Positions 53,603-61,044 of a stretch of DNA of 64,000 nt are shown one piece after another (position 1 is the stretch's first letter; each line of letters opens with the position of its first letter). The DNA is from Roseococcus sp. (lineage in GTDB: Bacteria > Pseudomonadota > Alphaproteobacteria > Acetobacterales > Acetobacteraceae). The stretch is from contig JAOAIK010000017.1 in NCBI GenBank assembly GCA_026414745.1, positions 60,724 to 124,723 of the forward strand, given 5' to 3'. A model generated the notes under the pieces. It made no database searches, was not told where the DNA came from, and saw only the letters and a program-made list of their open reading frames with translations. The position numbers were made by a program, and so were the translations under genes.

Positions 53603-53609
53603 GCGCCGC

Positions 53610-55130
53610 ATGAACACGCCGGTCATGCTCGTCATCCTCGATGGCTGGGGCCATCGCACCGAGGCCGAGGACAATGCGGTGGCGCTCGCCCGCACCCCGC
53701 GCTTCGACGCGCTCTGGGCCGCCTGCCCGCGCAACTTCCTGCGCTGCTCGGGCCTCGATGTCGGGCTGCCGCCGGGGCAGATGGGCAACAGCGAGGTGGG
53801 CCACCTCAACATCGGCGCCGGCCGCGTGGTGATGCAGGATCTGCCCCGCATCGACGCGGCCATCGCGCAAGGCGAACTCGGCGGCATGGCGCCCTTGCAG
53901 GCCTTCATCGCCGCGCTGCGCGCGAGCGGCGGCACGGCGCACCTCATCGGCCTCGTCTCGCCCGGCGGCGTGCACAGCCACCAGGACCATGGCGTGGCGC
54001 TGGCGCGGCTGCTGGACCATGCGGGCATTCCCGTGGCCATCCATGCGCTGACGGACGGGCGCGACACGCCGCCACGCTCCGCCCCCGCGGCGCTGGCCGC
54101 CTTCGAGCAGGGCCTCGCGGGCCTGTCGCGCACGCGGCTCGCCACCCTCATCGGCCGCTACTGGGCGATGGACCGCGACAACCGCTGGGAGCGGGTGGAG
54201 AAGGCCTGGCGCGCCATGGCGCTCGGCGAGGGCGAGGCGGCGCCGAACGCCCAGGCCGCCATCGCCGCCGCCCATGCGCGCGAGGTGACGGACGAGTTCA
54301 TCCCCGCCACCGTGCTGCCCGCCCATGCAGGGATGAAGGACGGCGACGGCGTGTTGTGCTTCAACTTCCGCGCCGACCGGGTGCGCGAGATCCTCGCCGC
54401 GCTGCTCGACCCCGGCTTCGCCGGCTTCGCCCGCCCGCGCGCGCCGCGCCTGGCCGCCGCGCTCGGCATGACGGAGTATTCGCGCGAGCTGAACGCGCTG
54501 ATGGCGACCCTCTTCCCCCCGCAGGGCATGGACCGCATCCTCGGCGCGGTGGTCAGCGCCGCGGGGCGCACGCAGCTGCGCATGGCCGAGACCGAGAAAT
54601 ACCCGCACGTCACCTATTTCCTGAACGGCGGCGAGGAGAGGCCCTTTCCGGGCGAGGAGCGCATCCTGGTGCCCTCGCCCAAGGTCGCCACCTACGACCT
54701 GCAGCCCGAGATGAGCGCGCCCGAGCTCGCGCGCCGCGCCGTGCAGGCCATCGAGGCCGGGGCGCATGACCTCATCGTGCTCAACTTCGCCAATGCCGAC
54801 ATGGTGGGCCACACGGGCAGCCTCGCCGCCGCCATCCGCGCCTGCGAGGCGGTGGATGCGGGGCTCGGCCTCATCGCGGACGCCATCGCGGCCCGGGGCG
54901 GGGCGCTGCTCGTCACCGCCGATCACGGCAATGCCGAGCTGATGCGCGACCCGGCCACGGGCGGCCCGCACACCGCCCACACCACCCATGCGGTGCCGGT
55001 GCTGCTGATGGGCGGCCCGCCGGGCGCGGTGCTGCGCGAGGGGCGGCTCGCGGACATCGCGCCCACCCTGCTCGCTCTCATGGGCCTCGAACAGCCGGCC
55101 GAGATGACGGGGCGCAGCCTGTTGGCGTAG
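53610..55130 (+). CDS. gpmI: 2,3-bisphosphoglycerate-independent phosphoglycerate mutase
   Basis: 506-residue metalloenzyme of glycolysis/gluconeogenesis that interconverts 3- and 2-phosphoglycerate. Alkaline-phosphatase-fold metal sites are visible: Asp11 (LVILDGWG), the catalytic Ser61 (GQMGNSEVGH), LTDGRDTPP (about 148-156), RYWAMDRDNRWERV (about 186-199) and the C-terminal NFANADMVGHTG and TADHGNAE. Family-normal length. The ATG at 53610 is the only plausible start and has no ribosome binding site. gshB-like gene follows after 45 bases. Confidence 0.95.
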   Translation: MNTPVMLVILDGWGHRTEAEDNAVALARTPRFDALWAACPRNFLRCSGLDVGLPPGQMGNSEVGHLNIGAGRVVMQDLPRIDAAIAQGELGGMAPLQAFIAALRASGGTAHLIGLVSPGGVHSHQDHGVALARLLDHAGIPVAIHALTDGRDTPPRSAPAALAAFEQGLAGLSRTRLATLIGRYWAMDRDNRWERVEKAWRAMALGEGEAAPNAQAAIAAAHAREVTDEFIPATVLPAHAGMKDGDGVLCFNFRADRVREILAALLDPGFAGFARPRAPRLAAALGMTEYSRELNALMATLFPPQGMDRILGAVVSAAGRTQLRMAETEKYPHVTYFLNGGEERPFPGEERILVPSPKVATYDLQPEMSAPELARRAVQAIEAGAHDLIVLNFANADMVGHTGSLAAAIRACEAVDAGLGLIADAIAARGGALLVTADHGNAELMRDPATGGPHTAHTTHAVPVLLMGGPPGAVLREGRLADIAPTLLALMGLEQPAEMTGRSLLA

Positions 55131-55175
55131 CGCGGCCGGCGTGCCACATCACCCGCGCAACGGCAGGGGGTGAGC

Positions 55176-56120
55176 ATGGCGCTGCGCGTGGCGGTCCAGA
55201 TGGACCCGATCGAATCCATCAACATCGACGCCGACAGCACCTTCGCGCTGATGCTGGAGGCGCAGGCCCGCGGCCATGCGCTCTGGCACTACCATGTGCG
55301 GCACCTCTCGCTGCGCGCGGGCCGCGTCATCGCCCACGCCCACCCGGTCACGGTGCGGCGCGAGAGGGGCAACCACTTCACCTTCGGCGCCCCGGTCGAG
55401 CTCGACCTCGCGCGCGATGCGGATGTGGTGCTGATGCGCCAGGATCCGCCCTTCGACATGGCCTACATCACGGCCACCCACATTCTGGAGCACATCCACC
55501 CGCGCACGCTCGTGGTGAACGACCCGGCGAGCGTGCGCAACGCGCCCGAGAAGCTCTTCGTCACCCATTTCCCCGACCTGATGCCCGAGACGCTGGTGAC
55601 GGCGGATGTGGCGCAGATCCGCGCCTTCCGCGCCCGCCACGGGGACATCATCATCAAGCCGCTGTTCGGCAACGGCGGCGCGGGCGTGTTCCACATCCGG
55701 CCCGACGATCCCAACCTGAACGCGCTGATCGAGATGTTCACCGAACGCTCGCGCGAGCCGCTGGTGGTGCAGCAATACCTCCCGGCCGTGCGGCTGGGCG
55801 ACAAGCGCGTGATCCTTGTGGACGGCGAGGCGATGGGCGCGATCAACCGCGTCCCGGCCGAGGGCGAGGCGCGCAGCAACATGCATGTCGGCGGCCGGCC
55901 GGAGCCCACCACCCTGACCGCGCGCGAGCGGGAGATCTGCGCGCGCATCGGCCCCGAGCTGCGCCAGCGCGGCCTCATCTTCGTCGGCATCGACGTGATC
56001 GGCGGCTACCTCACCGAGATCAACGTCACCTCGCCCACCGGCCTGCAGGAGCTGGCGCGCTTCGACGGCGTGTTCCTCGAGCGCGCGATCTGGGACGCGA
56101 TCGAGGCCCGGCGACGCTGA
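55176..56120 (+). CDS. gshB: Glutathione synthetase
   Basis: 314-residue ATP-grasp enzyme that joins gamma-glutamylcysteine and glycine. Markers: the N-terminal [21 protein letters not shown] (first 20 conserved in GshB), [12 protein letters not shown] (about 92-103), the ATP-grasp loop [12 protein letters not shown] (about 164-175), [20 protein letters not shown] and the metal/substrate region [19 protein letters not shown] (about 274-292). The ATG at 55176 has AGGGGG 7 bases upstream and is preferred to the GTG at 55170. Likely second gene of a gpmI transcript, though it may have its own promoter. Confidence 0.94.
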   Translation: MALRVAVQMDPIESINIDADSTFALMLEAQARGHALWHYHVRHLSLRAGRVIAHAHPVTVRRERGNHFTFGAPVELDLARDADVVLMRQDPPFDMAYITATHILEHIHPRTLVVNDPASVRNAPEKLFVTHFPDLMPETLVTADVAQIRAFRARHGDIIIKPLFGNGGAGVFHIRPDDPNLNALIEMFTERSREPLVVQQYLPAVRLGDKRVILVDGEAMGAINRVPAEGEARSNMHVGGRPEPTTLTAREREICARIGPELRQRGLIFVGIDVIGGYLTEINVTSPTGLQELARFDGVFLERAIWDAIEARRR

Positions 56121-56171
56121 CGCGCGCGGGCGTGAGCCTCTCGCTGCGGGGCAGCGTCCGGCTTGCACCCC

Positions 56172-56201
56172 TCGACACAATCGGCGGCAGCACTGCATAA
56201 T
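56172..56201 (+). promoter_or_regulatory. Candidate promoter of the hybrid histidine kinase
   Basis: TCGACA (56172-56177), 18 bases, CATAAT (56196-56201), with TG just before the -10 box. Predicted start near 56208. It lies inside the longest open frame of the kinase, which argues that the true kinase start is downstream of it. Confidence 0.45.
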
Positions 56202-56273
56202 GCAAAAGCATGGTTGTCGCCCCCCGCACGCCGAGGGCGGTCACTGCCGGGCACCCAGAAGGTTGCTGCGCCG

Positions 56274-58139
56274 TTGTCCCTTCATGTCCCCACCCTGCTC
56301 TTGACCGCGAGCGCGACCGTCGCGCTGCTCGGGGTCCTGTTCCTGGTGGTGGCGAGGGCGGGGCGATCGGCCTCCGCGCTGACGTGGTTCGGGCTTGCTT
56401 ATCTGCTCGCGGCGGTCGCCATCCTGCTGATCGGCGCGCGTGGGGCCCTGCCCGGCCGCCTCTCCATCGACATCGGCAACGCGCTTCTGCTGCTCGGCTA
56501 CGGGCTGATCCTCGCCGGGGCGGCCGTCTTCACCGGTCGCCGCATCCCGCGCTGGGTGGTTCCGGCCGGGCCGCTGCTGTGGCTGGCCGCCTGCCAGGCG
56601 CCCGCCTTCTACGCCTCGCTCGACGCGCGGGTGGCGCTCGCCACCGCCCTGCTTGCGGGCTACTGCCTCGCCGCGGCCGTCGTGCTCGCTCGCAGGGGAG
56701 AGCCGGTCCTGTCCACGCGATGGATCGCCGTGGCGCTGCTCGGTCTGCACGGGGCGAGCTATGCCGTTCGCCTGCCCCTCACCTGGATCACGTCGATCGC
56801 GGCAGGGCCCGAGGGACTCCCCTCGGGGACATGGTTCGCCTTTCTCTCCCTGGAGGCGCTCCTGCACTTTGTCGGCCTCGCCTTCGCCTTCCTGGCCATG
56901 GAGCGGGAGCGGGCCGAGGCCGCCACGCGCGAGAGCCTCCTCGCCGCGCGGGATGCCGCCGCCCGCGCCAGCGAGGCCAAGTCCCGCTTCCTGGCGCGGA
57001 TGACGCATGAGTTGCGCACGCCGCTCAACGGCGTGCTCGGCATCGCGCAAAACCTGGCGCGCGACCCCCGGCTGAGCGAGGACCAGCGCCAGCAGGTCGC
57101 GACGCTGGAGCGCGCGGGCCAGCATCTGCTCGATGTGGCGAACGATGTGCTGCATCTCGCCACGGTCGAGGCGGGCAAGCTCCAGCTTCGCGAAACGCCG
57201 ATCGCGCCGGGCCCATTCGTGGAGGGTTGCCTCGCCCTGGTGCGGCCGGCGGCGGAGGGCAGGCGCATCGCTCTCTCGGCCGAGGTGCCGGGGGATCTGC
57301 CCCCGGCGGTGCGCGGCGACGCCACCCGGCTGCGCCAGATCCTGCTGAACCTTCTCGGCAACGCGGTGCGGCACACGCCCGCGGGCGGGCAGGTGCGGCT
57401 GCGCCTGCGCCGCGCGCAGGAGGAGGGCTGGCTGCGCTTCGAGGTGCTGGACACGGGGCCCGGCATTCCGGCCGAGAGGCGGGGCGAACTGTTTCGGGAG
57501 TTCGGCCGCATCGAGCCCGCCGCGGAAAACGAGTTCGGCAGCGGCGGGCTGGGGCTGGCCATCTCCGCGGCCCTGGCCTCGGCCATGGGCGGGCGGATCG
57601 GCTGCGAGGCGGGCGAGGGTGGCCGCGGCAGCCTGTTCTGGCTGGAACTCCCCCTTCCCGCCTGCCCGCCGGCCGAGCGGGGGGAGGGCCCGCCCTCCGC
57701 GCCGCAGGCGGAGGAGCCGCGAGAGGCGCCGCCGCCCGCCTCCCGCCCGCGCCAGCGCGTGCTGGTGGTGGACGACATCGCGCCCAACCGTCTCGTCGCG
57801 CGCATCCTGCTCGAGAGCGCGGGGCACGAGGTGGTGCTCGCCTCGGGCGGGGCGGAGGCGGTGGCCGCGGCGGCGGAGGGCCACTTCGACGTGATCCTGA
57901 TGGACGTGCACATGCCCTGCATGGACGGGGTGGAGGCGACGCGCCGCATCCGCGCGGCGGAGGGAGGCGGGCCGCGCGCGCGCATCTACGCCGTCACGGC
58001 GGACACCGCCCCGGAACAGTTCGAGCGCTGCCGGGCCGCGGGCATGGACGGGCGCCTCCTGAAGCCCATCGACCGCGAGGGGCTCCTTGCCCTGGTCGAA
58101 GGGCGGCGCTGCCCCAGCCCGACCGAGGCTGGGCGATAG
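56274..58139 (+). CDS. Hybrid sensor histidine kinase
   Basis: Membrane hybrid kinase of about 621 residues. The N-terminal 200 residues form about six membrane helices with no recognised periplasmic sensor. Then come a linker coiled coil (ERERAEAATRESLLAARDAA), HisKA with the phospho-acceptor His245 (MTHELRTPLNG), HATPase_c with LLNLLGNAVRHT, DTGPGIP and GSGGLGLAIS, and a C-terminal receiver domain with Asp544 (VILMDVHMPCMDG) and Lys597 (LLKPID). It probably passes phosphate from its His to its own Asp and then to an Hpt or regulator encoded elsewhere. The start is uncertain: no ATG or GTG is in frame; TTG at 56274 is taken because a promoter precedes it. Confidence 0.88.
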   Translation: MSLHVPTLLLTASATVALLGVLFLVVARAGRSASALTWFGLAYLLAAVAILLIGARGALPGRLSIDIGNALLLLGYGLILAGAAVFTGRRIPRWVVPAGPLLWLAACQAPAFYASLDARVALATALLAGYCLAAAVVLARRGEPVLSTRWIAVALLGLHGASYAVRLPLTWITSIAAGPEGLPSGTWFAFLSLEALLHFVGLAFAFLAMERERAEAATRESLLAARDAAARASEAKSRFLARMTHELRTPLNGVLGIAQNLARDPRLSEDQRQQVATLERAGQHLLDVANDVLHLATVEAGKLQLRETPIAPGPFVEGCLALVRPAAEGRRIALSAEVPGDLPPAVRGDATRLRQILLNLLGNAVRHTPAGGQVRLRLRRAQEEGWLRFEVLDTGPGIPAERRGELFREFGRIEPAAENEFGSGGLGLAISAALASAMGGRIGCEAGEGGRGSLFWLELPLPACPPAERGEGPPSAPQAEEPREAPPPASRPRQRVLVVDDIAPNRLVARILLESAGHEVVLASGGAEAVAAAAEGHFDVILMDVHMPCMDGVEATRRIRAAEGGGPRARIYAVTADTAPEQFERCRAAGMDGRLLKPIDREGLLALVEGRRCPSPTEAGR

Positions 58140-58185
58140 CGCCGGGGCCGCATCGCGAGCGGCTGCGGTGCCGGTGCGCGCCTCG

Positions 58186-58207
58186 GCCCCCGCGGCCGCG
58201 AGGGGGC
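58186..58207 (+). terminator. GC-rich hairpin after the histidine kinase
   Basis: GCCCCC and GGGGGC pair over a GCGGCCGC-containing loop in the 187-base gap before the LysR gene. No U-run follows; intrinsic termination is unsure. Confidence 0.25.
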
Positions 58208-58326
58208 GGAGTCCGCGTCCCCGGCGCTTGCGCCCCGCGCCCTCGGGGGGCTTTCCTGCGGCGCGAGGCGCCGGCGCGTCGCCCGCCTCCCTGCCGTTGG
58301 ACCCGTGCCAGGAGTGACCGCCGCCC

Positions 58327-59259
58327 GTGCCGCGCCGCAAGCTTCCGCCGCTCAATGCCCTGCGCGCCTTCGAGGCGGCCGGACGGCATGTGAGCTTCAC
58401 CAAGGCGGCGTCGGAGCTCAACGTCACCCATGGGGCCGTCAGCCGGCAGGTGGCGCAACTCGAAGCCTGGCTCGGCACGGCGCTCTTCCTCCGCCGACCC
58501 TCCCAGCTCTCCCTCACCCCGGCCGGGCAGGGCTACCTCGCCGAGGTGACGGCGGCGCTCGATCGGCTCGCGCTCGCCTCCTTGCATCTGCGCGAGGCTG
58601 CGCCGCCCAGCATTCTCCAGGTGAATGCGCCGCCCACCTTCACGATGCGCTGGATGATCCCCCGCCTGTCCGGCTTCCAGCGCGAGCGGCCCGGGGTGGA
58701 GGTGCGGATGACCACCGGGCTCGAGCCTGTGCGTTTCGACGCGGGGGGCTATGACGTCGCCATCCGCGGCGGGCAGGCGCCGCTGCCCGGCTGCGTCTCG
58801 GTGCCTTTCATGACGGAACTGATTCTGCCCGTCTGCGACGCCGCCCTCGCGGAAGGGGGAGGGCTGAACAGCCCCGCCGACCTCGCCGCGCAGACGCTGA
58901 TCAGCTACGCCACCGAACCCTACCCCTGGGCCGAGTGGCTGGCGGCCGCGGGCGTGCCGGGGCTGCGCCCGGCCGGGGCCCTGCGCTTCGAGCAGATGTT
59001 CTTCGCGCTGCAGGCCGCGGCCGAGGGGTTGGGCGTGGTGCTGGTGCCGGTCTTCCTCGCGATCGACGACATTCTGGCCGGGCGCCTCTGCGCCCCCTTC
59101 GGCGCGCTCGCGGCGCGGCGCCGGCGCTATTGGGCCCATGCCGCGCGCCGCACCCCGGCGGTGGAGGCGCTGATCGGCTGGCTGCTGCGCGAGGGGCGCG
59201 CCACCGAAGCGGCGATGGAGGCCTGGGCGCGGGATGCGCCGGCGCCGGTCTCGGGCTGA
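58327..59259 (+). CDS. LysR-family transcriptional regulator (GcvA-like)
   Basis: 310-residue LysR regulator of the GcvA/AmpR-like group. The HTH spans about residues 7-66 (PLNALRAFEAAGRHVSFTKA and VTHGAVSRQVAQLEAWLG). The effector domain has VRMTTGLEPVRFDAGGYDVA and AEGLGVVLVPVFLAIDDI. The GTG at 58327 has AGGAG upstream at about 10 bases. It is convergent with the Bug gene at 59272 (12 bases apart) and so is not adjacent to a divergent promoter. The gap before it (58140-58326) contains a GC-rich hairpin only. Confidence 0.92.
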   Translation: MPRRKLPPLNALRAFEAAGRHVSFTKAASELNVTHGAVSRQVAQLEAWLGTALFLRRPSQLSLTPAGQGYLAEVTAALDRLALASLHLREAAPPSILQVNAPPTFTMRWMIPRLSGFQRERPGVEVRMTTGLEPVRFDAGGYDVAIRGGQAPLPGCVSVPFMTELILPVCDAALAEGGGLNSPADLAAQTLISYATEPYPWAEWLAAAGVPGLRPAGALRFEQMFFALQAAAEGLGVVLVPVFLAIDDILAGRLCAPFGALAARRRRYWAHAARRTPAVEALIGWLLREGRATEAAMEAWARDAPAPVSG

Positions 59260-59271
59260 CCGCCGCGCCGC

Positions 59272-60261
59272 TCAATCGAGCGTCACCCCGCTGCGGCGCA
59301 CCACCTCGCCCCAGCGGCGGAACTCCTCGCGCATGTAGGCCGCCGCCTCGTCCGGGCTCGCGCTGTAGCGCGGAATGGCGCCGATGCCGATCAGGCGCCG
59401 CTCCATCTCGGGCACGCGCATGGTGCGCTCGATGGCCGCATGGGTCTGCGTCAGCAGCTCGCGCGGGACGCCGGCGGGATAGATCACCATCAGCCAGGTC
59501 ACCGCGGTGAAGCCCGCGAAGCCCTGTTCCTGGAAGGTGGGCAGATCGGGCAGCATCTCGAGGCGCCGGCCGGTGCCGGCCGCCAGGGCGCGCAGCCGGC
59601 CGGACTGGATGTGCGGCAGGGTGGAGGCGACCGTCTCCAGCGCGAGCGGCACGGTGCCGGTCATCACGTCGGTCACGCCCAGCGCGCTGCCGCGATAGGG
59701 CACATGGGTGATGGCGAGCCCGCCCGCGAGGCGCTTGAACTCCTCCATCGCGAGGTGCGAGACGGTGCCGTTGCCGGAGGAGGCGTTGCTCAGCCGGTCC
59801 GGGTTGGCGCGGGCGTAGCGGATCAGCTCCTCGAGGTTGCGGACCGGAAGCTGCGGGTTGCAGACCAGCACGAAGGGCAGGTCGGCCATCAGCCCGGCCG
59901 CGTCGAAGTCGCGCATCGTGTCGTAGGGGACGCTGCGGTAGAGGTGCGGGTTGGTGGCGAGCGCCGACATGTGCGCGAGCATCATCGTCGTCCCGTCGGG
60001 GGCGGCGCGCGCCACCTGGCCGAGCGCCATGCTGCCGCCCTGGCCTGGGCGGTTGTCCACGATGAAGACATCGCGCGCGCCCTCCGCCATGCGCTCGGCC
60101 CACAGCCGCGCCACGATGTCGGTCGCCTGGCCGGCGGGGAAGCCGACGACGATGCGGATGGTGCGCCCGCCCGCGCCCTGCGCGCGCGCGACGCCGGGGG
60201 CGAGCAGCGCGCCCGCGGAGGCGGCGAGAAGGCCGCGGCGGTCAAGCCTGGATCCGGACAT
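59272..60261 (-). CDS. Bug/TctC-family periplasmic binding protein
   Basis: 329-residue Bug/TctC protein, last gene of the CoxSL cluster. The N-terminus MSGSRLDRRGLLAASAGALL contains a paired-Arg, Tat-like signal with cleavage near ARAQ. First ligand loop GFPAGQATDIVARLWAERMA (about 37-56), where Gln replaces the second Gly; then FIVDNRPGQGGSMALGQ, THVPYRGSALGVTDVMTGTV and IYPAGVPRELL. The ATG at 60261 has GGAGGAG 5-6 bases upstream; an in-frame ATG at 60300 lacks one. Likely binds a substrate for the neighbouring hydroxylase (inference from linkage). Confidence 0.92.
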   Translation of the reverse strand: MSGSRLDRRGLLAASAGALLAPGVARAQGAGGRTIRIVVGFPAGQATDIVARLWAERMAEGARDVFIVDNRPGQGGSMALGQVARAAPDGTTMMLAHMSALATNPHLYRSVPYDTMRDFDAAGLMADLPFVLVCNPQLPVRNLEELIRYARANPDRLSNASSGNGTVSHLAMEEFKRLAGGLAITHVPYRGSALGVTDVMTGTVPLALETVASTLPHIQSGRLRALAAGTGRRLEMLPDLPTFQEQGFAGFTAVTWLMVIYPAGVPRELLTQTHAAIERTMRVPEMERRLIGIGAIPRYSASPDEAAAYMREEFRRWGEVVRRSGVTLD

Positions 60262-60296
60262 GTTCTCCTCCCTTTGCGTCGTTGCGGCGGGGCCGC

Positions 60297-61025
60297 TCAA
60301 TGCGCGGGCCGCTTCATCGCGGCCGCGGTGTTCACCATGGAGTGCAGGCTGCGCGCGTAGTCGGTGGCGCCCTGGTCATCCATGCGCGGGGCGACGCGCA
60401 GATACTCCTTGAGGCCGAGGATGGCCGGGCGCGGGCGGCTCAGCACCGTGGCGCAGAAGCGCTCCGTCTCCTCCATGAGCCGGGCCGCGGGCACCACCTG
60501 GCTGACGATGCCGTAGTCCAGCGCGCGCTGCGCGCCGATGAACTCCGCGCCGTAGGCCATCCAGAGGATGGCGTTGCGGTTCACCCGGTCATACAGCGCG
60601 GACATCACCATCGTCGGCATCACGTTGTGCGTGATCTCGGGGATGTTGAAACGCGCCGTGTCGGCGGCGAAGGAGACGTCGCAAAGCGCGGCCACCGCCG
60701 TGCCGTAGCCCATGGCGCGGCCGGCGATGGCGCCGATCACCGGCACCTGCGCGTTGCGGATGGCGCGGTAGCTGTTGAACACGCCGTCGTATTCCGGCCG
60801 GCGGGCATAGGCCTCGGCCGCCGGGGGGCCGGGCACGTCGCGCACCCGGCCGGTGCAGAAGTCCGGGCCCGCGCTGGTCAGCAGCACGGCATCCGAGGTC
60901 TCATGCGCGCGCAGCAGCGCCTCGGCCAGGGCGGCGGCCATGCTGTCGGTGACGCCACCATCCTCCCGCGCGAAGGTGACGCGCAGCAACCGGCCGTCCT
61001 GCACGATGCGGAGGGCTTCGCTCAT
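60297..61025 (-). CDS. Divergent crotonase-fold protein
   Basis: 242-residue enoyl-CoA hydratase/isomerase superfamily member. The first oxyanion region reads GPDFCTGRVRDVPG (about 53-66), with Thr-Gly-Arg in place of the usual Ala-Gly-x-Asp. In the second loop (GRAMGYGTAVAALCDVSFA, about 101-119) the first catalytic Glu is Ala. FNIPEITHNVMPTM keeps the second Glu but lacks the glycine-rich G-A-G-G-T-Q segment. Hydratase activity is therefore doubtful; an isomerase, hydrolase or ring-opening role is possible. The ATG at 61025 follows the CoxL-type gene by 19 bases. Confidence 0.85.
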   Translation of the reverse strand: MSEALRIVQDGRLLRVTFAREDGGVTDSMAAALAEALLRAHETSDAVLLTSAGPDFCTGRVRDVPGPPAAEAYARRPEYDGVFNSYRAIRNAQVPVIGAIAGRAMGYGTAVAALCDVSFAADTARFNIPEITHNVMPTMVMSALYDRVNRNAILWMAYGAEFIGAQRALDYGIVSQVVPAARLMEETERFCATVLSRPRPAILGLKEYLRVAPRMDDQGATDYARSLHSMVNTAAAMKRPAH

Positions 61026-61044
61026 TCCTCGGTTCTCCTTCCTC

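Noticed and set aside
50469..54989. 1506-codon minus-strand open frame across prpD and gpmI
   Set aside because: Both plus-strand genes are strongly conserved. The antisense frame is rich in Ala, Arg, Gly and His and has no recognisable domain, as expected in very GC-rich DNA.
56241..58517. 758-codon minus-strand open frame across the histidine kinase
   Set aside because: It has no domain, and the kinase in the plus frame shows all catalytic motifs.
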